Shown here: positions 1 through 8,053 of the stretch, piece by piece
How positions within the stretch are numbered: position 1 is the first letter of the stretch
Layout: each line of letters opens with the position of its first letter
NCBI GenBank assembly: GCA_023433705.1
Contig: JAEYUC010000031.1
Span: forward strand, 1-55,847
From: Pseudomonadota bacterium
GTDB taxonomy: Bacteria > Pseudomonadota > Gammaproteobacteria > Steroidobacterales > Steroidobacteraceae
Length of the DNA: 55,847 nucleotides
Direction: 5' to 3'
Made by a program: the position numbers and the translations under genes
Notes under the pieces: model-generated
Database searches by the model: none
Seen by the model: only the letters and a program-made list of their open reading frames with translations
Told to the model about the DNA's origin: nothing

Positions 1-132
1 AGCGACCTGTCGGTCTTCAGCCAACGCAAGCTAGATGCCATTGCCCATCAGCTGAATCAACGCCCCAGAATGACCTTGGGTTGGGAGAACCCGGCCGATA
101 CACTCAGCCGGGCTGTTGCTTCGACCACTTGA
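1..132 (+). CDS. IS30-family transposase, C-terminal fragment
   Basis: An open frame enters from the left edge and ends at TGA 130-132, giving 43 residues. They carry the typical IS30 transposase C-terminus: LSVFSQ, then AIAHQLNQRPR, then TLGWENPAD, ending RAVASTT. In this DDE family that segment follows the catalytic core and lies at the very end of the gene, so the catalytic residues and left IS end are outside the window. The right inverted repeat should lie just after or across the stop, near GAAGTCAACC (131-140), but it cannot be confirmed without the other end. Whether the element is complete is unknown. Confidence 0.82.
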   Translation, partial: SDLSVFSQRKLDAIAHQLNQRPRMTLGWENPADTLSRAVASTT

Positions 133-140
133 AGTCAACC

Positions 141-172
141 ATTCCCTGTTTCCTGGAAACGGAGACAGGTTC
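141..172 (-). repeat. REP-like element, family 1, degenerate inverted copy
   Basis: The perfect palindrome GTTTCC-T-GGAAAC (148-160) has flanks that, read on the minus strand, resemble the family 1 copy at 244-286 (CTGTCTCC, palindrome, then GGAAT). The two copies face each other around the hairpin at 203-230, an arrangement like the paired REP sequences of BIMEs. The flanks have diverged more than in the other family 1 copies. Confidence 0.5.
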
Positions 173-202
173 GATCCCGTAGATTTCGATCCCGCCAATG
201 AG

Positions 203-230
203 AAAGGGCGCTTCTTTCGAAGCGCCCTTT
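203..230. terminator. Strong hairpin, probable rho-independent terminator
   Basis: A perfect 12-bp stem (203-214 with 219-230, AAAGGGCGCTTC) closes on a TTTC loop. The A-rich left arm and T-rich right arm make it usable in both directions. It lies 54 bases beyond the stop of the minus-strand glucosidase gene and downstream of the IS30 fragment on the plus strand. The sequence just before it (TTCGATCCCGCCA at 185-197) looks like a tRNA 3' end, so it may originally have ended a tRNA transcript. Confidence 0.7.
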
Positions 231-243
231 CCGTTTCTCAACC

Positions 244-286
244 GAGGTCTGTCCCCGTTTCCAGGAAACGAGGAATGTCCCCATTT
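244..286 (+). repeat. REP-like element, family 1
   Basis: GAGGTCTGTCCCC, a central palindrome GTTTCC-A-GGAAAC (257-269), then GAGGAATGTCCCCAT. Near-identical flanks with a different central palindrome occur at 17644-17687 and 39883-39924. The element runs directly into the stop codon of the minus-strand glucosidase gene (285-287). Confidence 0.75.
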
Positions 287-2854
287 AGTTACAGCTAACT
301 ACCTTGTCTGCGACCGTGCCGAGCTTCGCCTGCGACAGCGCGATGTCGAGCTTGCCGGAGGAGGTGATCTCTAGCACCTCGTTCACCTTGCTCACGTCGA
401 CCTTCGCCTTCTGGAAGCACTTGAGCGGGATGCCGACGGTCTGGAACTTGCCCGCCGGCAGCGACTGCAGGGTGTCGGCGAACGGCAGCGTGCCGCCGCA
501 GCCCGCGCCGCAGGTCATGCCGATCGTGACGTCCTTCGGCGCATCCGCGTCGCGGCGCAGACGGACCAGCAGCATCACGTCGCCGTTCGCTTCGCGCGAC
601 AGGTCGACGGTGCCCTCGCTCGTGATCTCGATCGACGCCGGGCCGTCACCCGCGAACACGAAGCGGCGCGCGCCTTCCTGCACGGCGTCGTCGATCGCGG
701 TGACCTTCACGCGTCCGCCGATCGCCTCGACCGGCGTCGTCGTGATGCGCGTGGAGTCCGGACCATTCGACACGCGCAGCGACCACGGCGGAACCGGGAT
801 GCCCTTGTCGAAGTACGACCCGACGTTCATGAGTTCGGCCGGGATGCCCGGATCCTCGGACAACTCGGCGAGCTCCGCCGGTGCGGCGTACGTCAGTCCG
901 AAGCCGAACGCGAACAGCGGATCGTACGGCTCGCGGTTCACGTTGAGCGGTTCGCCCGTCGCATCCTTCGGCCACGAGAAGGACAGCTTGCCGGTGAAGT
1001 CATGATTCACCGAACCATCCTTCTTGCGGAACAACACGTCGGAGATGCCGCCGCCCTCGGTGCCCGGCAGCCACGCCGCGACATAGGCATTCGCGAGATT
1101 GATCTCGCGGTTCTGCCACAGCGGACGTCCCGAGAACAACACCGCGACCACGGGAATGTTCTCCGCGCGCAGCTTCTGCATGATCTCGAGATGCTGCGTC
1201 ATCGAGCCGGGCAGCGTGAGCACCTTGAGGTCGCCCTGGAACTCCGCGTACGGGTTCTCGCCGAACGCGACGATCGCGTAGTCGGGCTTCTTCTTGTAGC
1301 TGCCGTCGGTGGATAGTTCGGCGCTGCCGCCGCCGGCCTTCACCGCCGCGCGCACGCCGCCCCACAGCGACGTGCCGCCCGGGAAGTCGGCGTTCTTGAG
1401 GCCGGTGCCCTGCCACGTGATGGTCCAGCCACCCGACTGCTTCATGATGCTGTCGGCGCCGTCACCCGTGACGAGCACGTGTTTGTTCGCCGCGAGCGGC
1501 AGCAGGCCGCCGTTGTTCTTGAGCAGCACGAGCGACTGGCGCACGGCGTCGCGCGCGAGCGCACGCTGTTCCGGCGACGCGAGTTTCTTGAAGTCGCCCG
1601 CGAGCGCGCGCTTCGACGGCGGACCCGCCTCGAACAGGCCCGCGCGGAACTTCACGCGCAGGATGCGCGTGACGGCGTCGTCGAGACGCTCCATCGGGAT
1701 CGTGCCGTCCTTCACCTGCTTCACGAGGTTCTCGTACAGGCCGCGCCAGGAATCCGGCGCCATGTACATGTCGAGACCCGCGATCAGCGCCTGCGGACAG
1801 TTGTCGTTCGTGCAGCCTTCGACCTGGCCGTGCGCATTCCAGTCGCCGACCGTGAAGCCGTCGAAGTTCATGCGCTTCTTGAGCACGTCGGTCATGAGGC
1901 CCTTGTTGCCGGTGTGCTTGACGCCCTGCCAGCTCGAGAAGGAGATCATGATGGTCTGCACGCCCGCCTCGATGGCCGGCACGTAACCCGCGTTGTGGAT
2001 CTCGACGAGTTCGGATTCCGGACCGAGCGCGTCGCCCTGGTCGCGGCCTTCGTGAGTGCCGCCGTCCGCGAGGAAGTGCTTGGTGGAGGAGATCACGTAC
2101 TTGCCCTTGAGGAAGTCAGGGGAGGCCGGATCACCCTGCAGTCCCTTCACGAACACGCCGGCGTACGACGCGACGAGCCGCGGATCCTCCGAGTAACCCT
2201 CGTAGGAGCGGCCCCAGCGATCGTCCTGCGGGACGGTCACGGTGGGCGCGAACGTCCAGTCGATGCCGGTGGTGCGCACCTGCTCGGCGGTGACTCGCGC
2301 GATGTCGGCCAACAACTGCGGGTTGTTAGTCGCGCCGAGACCGATGTTGTGCGGGAACAGCACGGCGCCCACGATGTTGCTGTGGCCGTGCATCGCATCG
2401 GTGCCCCAGATCATCGGGATGCCGACGCCGCCGTCGCTCGTGTCGATCGACGCGTAATAGAACTCGTCGGCGAGCTTCAGCCACTTGTCCGGCGGAGCCC
2501 ACTCGTCACCGCCCGGCGACGAACCGCCGCCGTTGAGCACCGAGCCCAGGTGGTATTTCTTCATGTCCGCGGGCGTGATGCTCGCGATGTCGCCCTGCAC
2601 GACCTGGCCGACCTTTTCTCGACCGTCATTTTCGCCAGCAGCGCGGCGACCTTTTCCTCGAGCGCGGCGTCCTTTTCGAACGGCCACTTCGGCGAGGGCC
2701 AGATCTCGGGATGAACCGTGCCGGGAGCTTCCTTCGCGGCGGCGGCCGTGGACGATTCCTGGTTTGCATCCTTGCATCCGAACAACATCAAAAAGGGCAC
2801 GGCGAGCAGTGCCGCGGCCTGTTTGGACCGGACAAGAGACATGGAAGGGGACAT
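285..2854 (-). pseudogene. GH3 beta-glucosidase / exo-beta-glucan hydrolase lipoprotein, broken by a one-base frameshift
   Basis: The main frame encodes the glycoside hydrolase 3 barrel, including KHFLADG and the nucleophile region GFTVGDWNAHG, then the second alpha/beta domain and a C-terminal beta-rich domain of the ExoP type. The correct N-terminus lies in another frame: start ATG 2854 (GGGAG 7 bases upstream), lipoprotein signal ending LFGC, then ALLAKMTVE. The frames meet near 2614-2620, where GTCGAGAAAAGGTCGG should read E-E/K-K-V-G. One added base (G after GAG, or a fifth A) joins them into an 856-residue protein of normal GH3 size. The product would hydrolyse beta-glucosides at the cell surface and feed the downstream sugar genes. 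Either the gene is newly inactivated or the assembly has a one-base error; there is no other damage. Confidence 0.88.
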
Positions 2855-2880
2855 CGAGAAACTCCCTGTTTTTGCGCGCC

Positions 2881-2896
2881 GACAGCCTATGCTGTC
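2881..2896. promoter_or_regulatory. Inverted repeat, candidate operator upstream of the GH3 gene
   Basis: GACAGC-CTAT-GCTGTC is a perfect inverted repeat 27 bases upstream of the glucosidase start and in the intergenic region shared with the divergent halogenase-like gene. Its left half GACAGC is identical to the left halves of the two LacI-type operators at 10265 and 10352, but the spacing of the halves differs. It may bind the LacI or ROK repressor of this module; this is inference. Confidence 0.4.
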
Positions 2897-2941
2897 TGTC
2901 GCGGAAATTCGAGGTCTGATGCCCCGTTTCGGTGAGTTTCG

Positions 2942-2970
2942 TTGACAGCTATGGGGTGCGCGGCTAGCCT
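2942..2970 (+). promoter_or_regulatory. Candidate sigma-70 promoter for the halogenase-like/sugar kinase operon
   Basis: A consensus -35 TTGACA (2942-2947) is followed after 17 bases by TAGCCT (2965-2970), a weak -10. The start codon of the downstream gene is 39 bases further on. The -10 is poor, so an activator or another start site is possible. Confidence 0.4.
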
Positions 2971-3008
2971 CGCCGCCGCGTCGACGCGGTGGGGGCTCGA
3001 GGGAATCA

Positions 3009-4577
3009 ATGGAACCGGATCGAAGAATCAGGCGGATCGCCATCGTGGGCGGCGGCCTCGCGGGATGGCTCTCCGCCGCTGCGCTGGCGCGCAAGTTGGG
3101 CAGTCATTGCTCCATCCATCTCGTCGAAACGGCGGAGCCCGCGTCCCCGGGCCGCGCCGAAGCGACCCTGCCGCACGTGCTCGATCTGCTGCGCTTCCTC
3201 GGCATCGATCAGAACGATTTCATCGACAAGACGCAGTCCACCTACAGCCTCGGTACGCGCTTCGTCGACTGGGCGGCGGCCGGTGAAAGTTTCTGGCGCC
3301 CCTTCGGCGGTTTCGGCGCGCTCATCGAGCGGCGGCCGTTCCACCACTTCTGGCACAAGGCGCGGGCGCTCGGCCTGAAGCCGCGGCTCGAACTGTTCAG
3401 CCATGAAATCTCCATGGCGACGTCCAACCGCTTCATCTTCCCGACGAACTCCCTGGGTGTCGCGCAGAACCTGCGTTACGCGCTGCACGTCGATTCGCTG
3501 CTGCTGACGCGTTACCTGCGCACGCTGGCCGAGCGTGCCGGCGTGATCCGGCTCGAGCGCAAGCTTACCGATGCCACGCTGCGCGAAAACGGCTTCATCG
3601 AGGAGCTGCAGTTCGAGGACGGCGGCAAGCTGCGCGCGGACCTGTTCATCGACTGCACGCCGCGCGCGGCGTTGATCGGCGAGAAGTTAGGCACGCCGTA
3701 CGAAGACTGGCGCCAGTGGCTGCCCTGCGATCGCATCGTCAGTGCCGCGACGCTGGCCGACGGCGCACGTCCTCCCTACGTGCGCGTCACCGCGCGCGCC
3801 GCGGGCTGGCAATGGCGCACGCCGCTGCAGACCCATACGAGCCACGGCCATGTGTATGCGAGCGCGCACCAGACCGACGAGGACGCCGCGAGCGAGTTGC
3901 GCGCCGCCGCCGCCGATGCGCCGATCGCCGAGCCGCGCGTCGAGCAATTCGCGCCGGGACTGCGCCGCAAGTTGTGGGAAAAGAACGTCGTCGCGATCGG
4001 CGCCGCCGCGGGCGCGCTCGATCCGCTCGTTCCCGTCGATCTGCACCTGGTCTCCAACGGCATCTTCAGCCTGCTCGATCACTTCCCGGACAGCCAGTTT
4101 GACCCCGCGAACCTGGCGAGCTACAACGCCGGCCTGGGGGGGGATTACGAGGCCATTCGTGACTTCATCGTCCTGCACTACTGCACCTCGCGGCGCGACG
4201 ACTCTCCGTTCTGGAAGCAGTGCGCGGCGATCACGCCGCCTGACACCGTCACGCAACGCATCGAGATGTACCGGGCGACGGGCCGCGTGATGCAGCACCG
4301 GCCGGAGCTGTTCGGCGATCTCGACTGGTTCTGGATCCTCGAAGGCGCCGGCATCGTGCCGCGCGACTACGATCCGCTGGTCGACACCGTCGACTTCGAA
4401 CAGGTCAAGCGCGTGATGCTCGCAATCAGCCAGAAGGTGACGGCGGACGTCGGCGCCGCGCCCACCCACGACAGTTTCTTCGCCGCCGCGAACGCACGGC
4501 TCGGCCAGGCGCGCAAGGCGGCCGCGCCCGTTCCCCCCGCACCCAGCGCGCCCGCGCCCATTCCGCCCACGAACTGA
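3009..4577 (+). CDS. Flavin-dependent halogenase-like protein lacking catalytic residues
   Basis: 522 residues, start ATG 3009 with GAGGGA 5 bases upstream. The fold is that of tryptophan-type FAD halogenases: FAD motif GGGLAGW (14-20), the segment TYSLGTRFVDW (78-88) and GWQWRTPLQ (266-274), corresponding to the family WxWxIP motif. In true halogenases the second segment reads TFKLGI with the catalytic lysine (Lys79 of PrnA), and the chloride loop reads DPLESTG with the catalytic glutamate (Glu346). Here Ser80 replaces the lysine and DPLVPVD (338-344) replaces the chloride loop. Halogenation is therefore unlikely. It could be another flavin enzyme or a binding protein. The proline/alanine-rich C-terminus is low complexity. 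Halogenase-like genes are common beside TonB and carbohydrate-use genes, and this one lies 4 bases from a sugar kinase gene. Confidence 0.8.
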   Translation: MEPDRRIRRIAIVGGGLAGWLSAAALARKLGSHCSIHLVETAEPASPGRAEATLPHVLDLLRFLGIDQNDFIDKTQSTYSLGTRFVDWAAAGESFWRPFGGFGALIERRPFHHFWHKARALGLKPRLELFSHEISMATSNRFIFPTNSLGVAQNLRYALHVDSLLLTRYLRTLAERAGVIRLERKLTDATLRENGFIEELQFEDGGKLRADLFIDCTPRAALIGEKLGTPYEDWRQWLPCDRIVSAATLADGARPPYVRVTARAAGWQWRTPLQTHTSHGHVYASAHQTDEDAASELRAAAADAPIAEPRVEQFAPGLRRKLWEKNVVAIGAAAGALDPLVPVDLHLVSNGIFSLLDHFPDSQFDPANLASYNAGLGGDYEAIRDFIVLHYCTSRRDDSPFWKQCAAITPPDTVTQRIEMYRATGRVMQHRPELFGDLDWFWILEGAGIVPRDYDPLVDTVDFEQVKRVMLAISQKVTADVGAAPTHDSFFAAANARLGQARKAAAPVPPAPSAPAPIPPTN

Positions 4578-4581
4578 GAAC

Positions 4582-5529
4582 GTGTCCCCCACGACCAAAC
4601 TACTCGCGGGCGTCGAGCTGGGCGGCACCAAATGCGTGTGTATCCTCGGCACGGGACCGGATGACGTGCGCGCGATCGAGCGGCTGCCGACCGGCGAGCG
4701 CGAGGAGACTCTGCAACAGATCGAGTCCGTGCTCGAGCGCTGGCGCCAGCAATACGGTGCGCCGCGCGCGCTCGGCATCGCCTCGTTCGGCCCGATCGAT
4801 CTCAAGCCCGGATCGGCGACCTGGGGATACATCACCTCGACTCCCAAATCCGGCTGGCGCGACACCGACGTCGCGCAACGTCTCGGCCGCCGCTTCGGCG
4901 TGCCCGTGATGCTCGATACCGACGTGAACGGCGCGGCCTTCGCGGAGGGGCGCTGGGGCGCGGCGCGCGGTCTTTCCGACTACGCGTACATCACAGTCGG
5001 CACCGGTATCGGCGGCGGCAGCATCGTGCGCGGCAAGTCGGTGTTCGGTCTGAGCCACACCGAGCTCGGCCACGTCCGCGTCGCGCGTGTGCCCGGCGAT
5101 ACGTTCGCGGGCGTCTGTCCTTACCATGGCGATTGCATCGAGGGACTCGCGTCGGGTCCCGCGATCGAGGCGCGCGCCGGAATGCCCGCATCCGAGTTGC
5201 CGCCGGATCACCCGGCATGGGGTTTCGTCGCGCACGGACTCGCGCAGATGCTCCACACGATGGTGCTGACCACCGCGCCCGCGCGCATCCTGCTCGGCGG
5301 CGGTGTCATGAGCGCGCAGGCCCACCTGTTCGATCGCATCCGCGAGGAGCTCAAGCGCAGTCTCGGCGGTTATGTCGAAGCACCGGAGATAGAGCAGGGT
5401 CTCGCGAAGTACGTCGTCGCTCCGGGGCTCGGCACGATGGCGGGCCCGCTCGGTGCGCTGGCGCTCGCGGCCGACGCGGAAACCGACGTTTCCGCGCGCA
5501 GGAACCTGTTCGCGGCGGTCGCCTTGTGA
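4582..5529 (+). CDS. ROK-family fructokinase / sugar kinase
   Basis: 315 residues from GTG 4582. ROK kinases phosphorylate hexoses with ATP. Visible are the phosphate loop GVELGGTKC (10-18), the catalytic aspartate in LDTDVNG (Asp114), the glycine-rich TVGTGIGGG and the zinc site His164-Cys179-His182-Cys185 (CPYHGDC). This zinc pattern and the EGLASGPAI segment are typical of fructokinases (Mak/GmuE type) rather than glucokinases. It follows the halogenase-like gene by 4 bases and overlaps the next gene by 4 bases (GTGA), so it is part of one operon. Substrate (fructose or mannose) is inferred from the family. Confidence 0.88.
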   Translation: MSPTTKLLAGVELGGTKCVCILGTGPDDVRAIERLPTGEREETLQQIESVLERWRQQYGAPRALGIASFGPIDLKPGSATWGYITSTPKSGWRDTDVAQRLGRRFGVPVMLDTDVNGAAFAEGRWGAARGLSDYAYITVGTGIGGGSIVRGKSVFGLSHTELGHVRVARVPGDTFAGVCPYHGDCIEGLASGPAIEARAGMPASELPPDHPAWGFVAHGLAQMLHTMVLTTAPARILLGGGVMSAQAHLFDRIREELKRSLGGYVEAPEIEQGLAKYVVAPGLGTMAGPLGALALAADAETDVSARRNLFAAVAL

Positions 5530-6728
5530 TCGGCTCTCCCGGCAAACAGATGCGGTTGTCGGGCACCAATCTCGAGCGCGCGGGCGATCACAACCAGCGC
5601 GTCACGCTGCACGTCATACGCGTCAACGGTCCGATCACCCGCGCGGAAATCGCGGCCATCACCGGGCTCACCGCGCCCGCCATCGCGAACATCACCAAGC
5701 GCCTCCTGACGGATAACCTGATCAAGGAAGCGGGGCGCCGGCGCGGCGGACGCGGCCAGCCAGCGACCAAACTAGTCATCAACCCCGACAGCTGGTTTTC
5801 GATCGGCCTCAATCTCGATCGCGACCACATCACGATGGTGGTGCTCGACTTCGAAGGCCGCGTGCGGTCGCGCGACTCGGCCGAGGTCAAGTTCGCGCTG
5901 CCGAAGGACGTCGAGCAGTTCTTCCGCAAGAGCGTGGACAAACTACTCGCGAAGGCCGGCATCGGCCGCAAACAGTTGGTCGGAATCGGCGTGGCGTTGC
6001 CCGACGACATGCCGCGCGCCGCGACCCTGCCGCACCAGCCGGCCAACTACGGCGTGTGGGCCTCCACCGACGTGCGCTCGCTGCTCTCGGGCACGCTCGA
6101 CGTGCCGGTGTTCGTCGAAAACGACGCGGCCGCGGCGACGATGGGCGAAATGCAGTTCGGCCTCGGCAAGAAGTACCAGACTTTCTTCTACATCCTGATC
6201 ACGGCCGCGCTCGGCGGCAGCGTGGTCGTCGAGGGCAATCATTTCCGCGGCGCGACCGGCCGCAGCGGAGAGCTCGGCATGCTGCGCGGCCGCGATGCGA
6301 GCGGGCGCGAGCGGCAGATCCAGGAAATCGTCTCGCTGTCGGCGCTGTACAGCCGGCTCGCGGCGCAGGGCATCCGCGTCGCGGCGCCGCACGAGCTCAC
6401 CGCGCTCGACGTCAGCGGCGAGGCCATCGTCGATGCGTGGATCGAGGCCGCGGTCGACACGCTGATCGACCCGCTGCTCGGGATCAACTGCCTCGTGAAT
6501 CCCGAAGCCGTGCTCATCGGCGGACGCCTGCCGGCCGCCATCGTCGATCGCATCGCGGATCAGTTGAACCAGCGATTGCTGGCATACGCCGGTACGGTGC
6601 CCTCGATCGCGCCGGTGGCGCGCGCGGCGCTTTCCGACGATGCGCCCGCGGTGGGCGCGGCCATCCTGCCGTTCAGTCACCGCCTGCTTCCGACACGCAC
6701 CGCGCTCATGAAGGTCGCGGCGCTCTAA
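5526..6728 (+). CDS. ROK-family transcriptional repressor (NagC/Mlc type)
   Basis: 400 residues from GTG 5526, whose GTGA overlaps the stop of the kinase gene. An N-terminal winged helix-turn-helix (about residues 20-75, including ITRAEIAAITGLTAPAIANITKRLL) is fused to a ROK sugar-binding domain (about 85-380) with VENDAAAATMGE and GRSGELG. The cysteine zinc motif usual in ROK proteins is absent. In this family a sugar or sugar phosphate releases the protein from DNA, so it probably controls this operon or the glucosidase. Its operator is not identified with certainty; the inverted repeat at 2881-2896 is one candidate. Confidence 0.87.
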   Translation: MIGSPGKQMRLSGTNLERAGDHNQRVTLHVIRVNGPITRAEIAAITGLTAPAIANITKRLLTDNLIKEAGRRRGGRGQPATKLVINPDSWFSIGLNLDRDHITMVVLDFEGRVRSRDSAEVKFALPKDVEQFFRKSVDKLLAKAGIGRKQLVGIGVALPDDMPRAATLPHQPANYGVWASTDVRSLLSGTLDVPVFVENDAAAATMGEMQFGLGKKYQTFFYILITAALGGSVVVEGNHFRGATGRSGELGMLRGRDASGRERQIQEIVSLSALYSRLAAQGIRVAAPHELTALDVSGEAIVDAWIEAAVDTLIDPLLGINCLVNPEAVLIGGRLPAAIVDRIADQLNQRLLAYAGTVPSIAPVARAALSDDAPAVGAAILPFSHRLLPTRTALMKVAAL

Positions 6729-6762
6729 CCACTTTCCGAATCAAATCCTCCGGGGGGCTTCG

Positions 6763-8046
6763 ATGGAAGACAATAAATACAAAGGCATGTTGAAGGGCTT
6801 CGTGACGGTTACCACGCTGTTCTTCATGTGGGGATTCATCACCGTTTCGGTCGATCCCCTGATCGCGGCGCTGAAGGCCATATTCGAACTCAGCTACGCG
6901 GAGGCGATGCTCACGCAGTTCGCGTTCTTCATGGCGTACTTCGTGGTGTCGTTGCCGGCGGCGGCGCTGATCGCGCGGCTCGGCAACAGCAAGTCCATCA
7001 TCTTTGCGCTGGGCGTCATGGTGCTCGGGTGTCTCGTGGTGCCGGTGGCGACCACGTTGAACACGTACGCTCTCGTGCTCGTGGCGTTGTTCATCATCGC
7101 GAGCGGCATCACCATTCTCCAGGTCGTCGCAAACCCCCTGGCCGCCGCGCTCGGTCCGCCGGAGCGGTCGCATTTCCGACTCACGTTCTCGCAGACGTTC
7201 AACTCCCTCGGCACGTTCCTCGGGCCGCTGCTCGTTTCGGGCATCATCCTCGCGGGCGGCATCTTCGCCGTGACGCACGGCGCCGAGATCACGCCGGAGC
7301 TGCGGGCCGAATCGTTCCGCAAGATCGACAGCGTCTTCCTGATGATCGCGGGCGCGCTGGTGCTGCTCGCGCTGTTCATCTTCGTGTTCCGTCGTCTGCT
7401 CGACGTGACGAAGCCAGTCGACGAGGGCCAGCGCCCTTCGGTCGCGACCGCCTTCAAATCGCGATGGGCGCTGCTCGGAGCCGGGGCGATCTTCCTGTAC
7501 GTCGGCGCGGAGGTCTCCATCGGCAGCGCCATGACGAACTTCCTGGCGGAGCCCGACATGCTGAACATCCCGCTCGAGGAAGCGGGGAAGATGGTGAGTT
7601 ACTACTGGGGCGGCGCGATGGTCGGTCGTTTCATCGGCAGTGGCCTGCTGTTCCTCGTGAAGCAGCGCGCCCCCTGGCTGCTCGCGGCGTTCGCGCTCGG
7701 CGCCGCGCTGTTGTGTCTCGCCGTGTCGCAGATGCACGGTTCGACGGCCGCGTATCTCGCGTTGTCCATCGGACTGTTCAATTCGATCATGTTCCCCGTG
7801 ATCTTCACGCTCACGCTCGAGCGCTCGACCGCCGCGCCCGCCGCGACCTCCGGGTTGCTGTGTCTGGCGATCGTCGGCGGCGCGATCCTGCCGTACGTGT
7901 ACGGCTTGATCGCCGACTCCGCCGGGCTGCATGCGGCATACTTCCTGCCTGCCGTCGCGTACCTGCTGATCATGGGCTTCGCGGTCGCCGCGAGCGGCGC
8001 GAAGGTGTTCCAGCACGGCACGGCAACGGCGGCCACCGCTCACTGA
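6763..8046 (+). CDS. MFS hexose:H+ symporter, FucP/GluP family
   Basis: 427 residues with about 12 hydrophobic segments. The first helix TTLFFMWGFITVSVDPLI and the ILQVVANPLAAALG segment are typical of the FHS family (fucose, glucose/galactose permeases). The protein sits in the inner membrane and imports a hexose with protons. GGGGGG lies 6 bases before the ATG, and the gene follows the ROK repressor by 34 bases. Between sugar kinases and a sugar epimerase, glucose, mannose or fructose are the likely cargos; the sequence does not choose among them. Confidence 0.88.
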   Translation: MEDNKYKGMLKGFVTVTTLFFMWGFITVSVDPLIAALKAIFELSYAEAMLTQFAFFMAYFVVSLPAAALIARLGNSKSIIFALGVMVLGCLVVPVATTLNTYALVLVALFIIASGITILQVVANPLAAALGPPERSHFRLTFSQTFNSLGTFLGPLLVSGIILAGGIFAVTHGAEITPELRAESFRKIDSVFLMIAGALVLLALFIFVFRRLLDVTKPVDEGQRPSVATAFKSRWALLGAGAIFLYVGAEVSIGSAMTNFLAEPDMLNIPLEEAGKMVSYYWGGAMVGRFIGSGLLFLVKQRAPWLLAAFALGAALLCLAVSQMHGSTAAYLALSIGLFNSIMFPVIFTLTLERSTAAPAATSGLLCLAIVGGAILPYVYGLIADSAGLHAAYFLPAVAYLLIMGFAVAASGAKVFQHGTATAATAH

Positions 8047-8053
8047 TCGACAC

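Noticed and set aside
4582..6728. Kinase and ROK repressor as one split gene
   Set aside because: Each has its own complete domains. The 4-base GTGA overlap is ordinary translational coupling.
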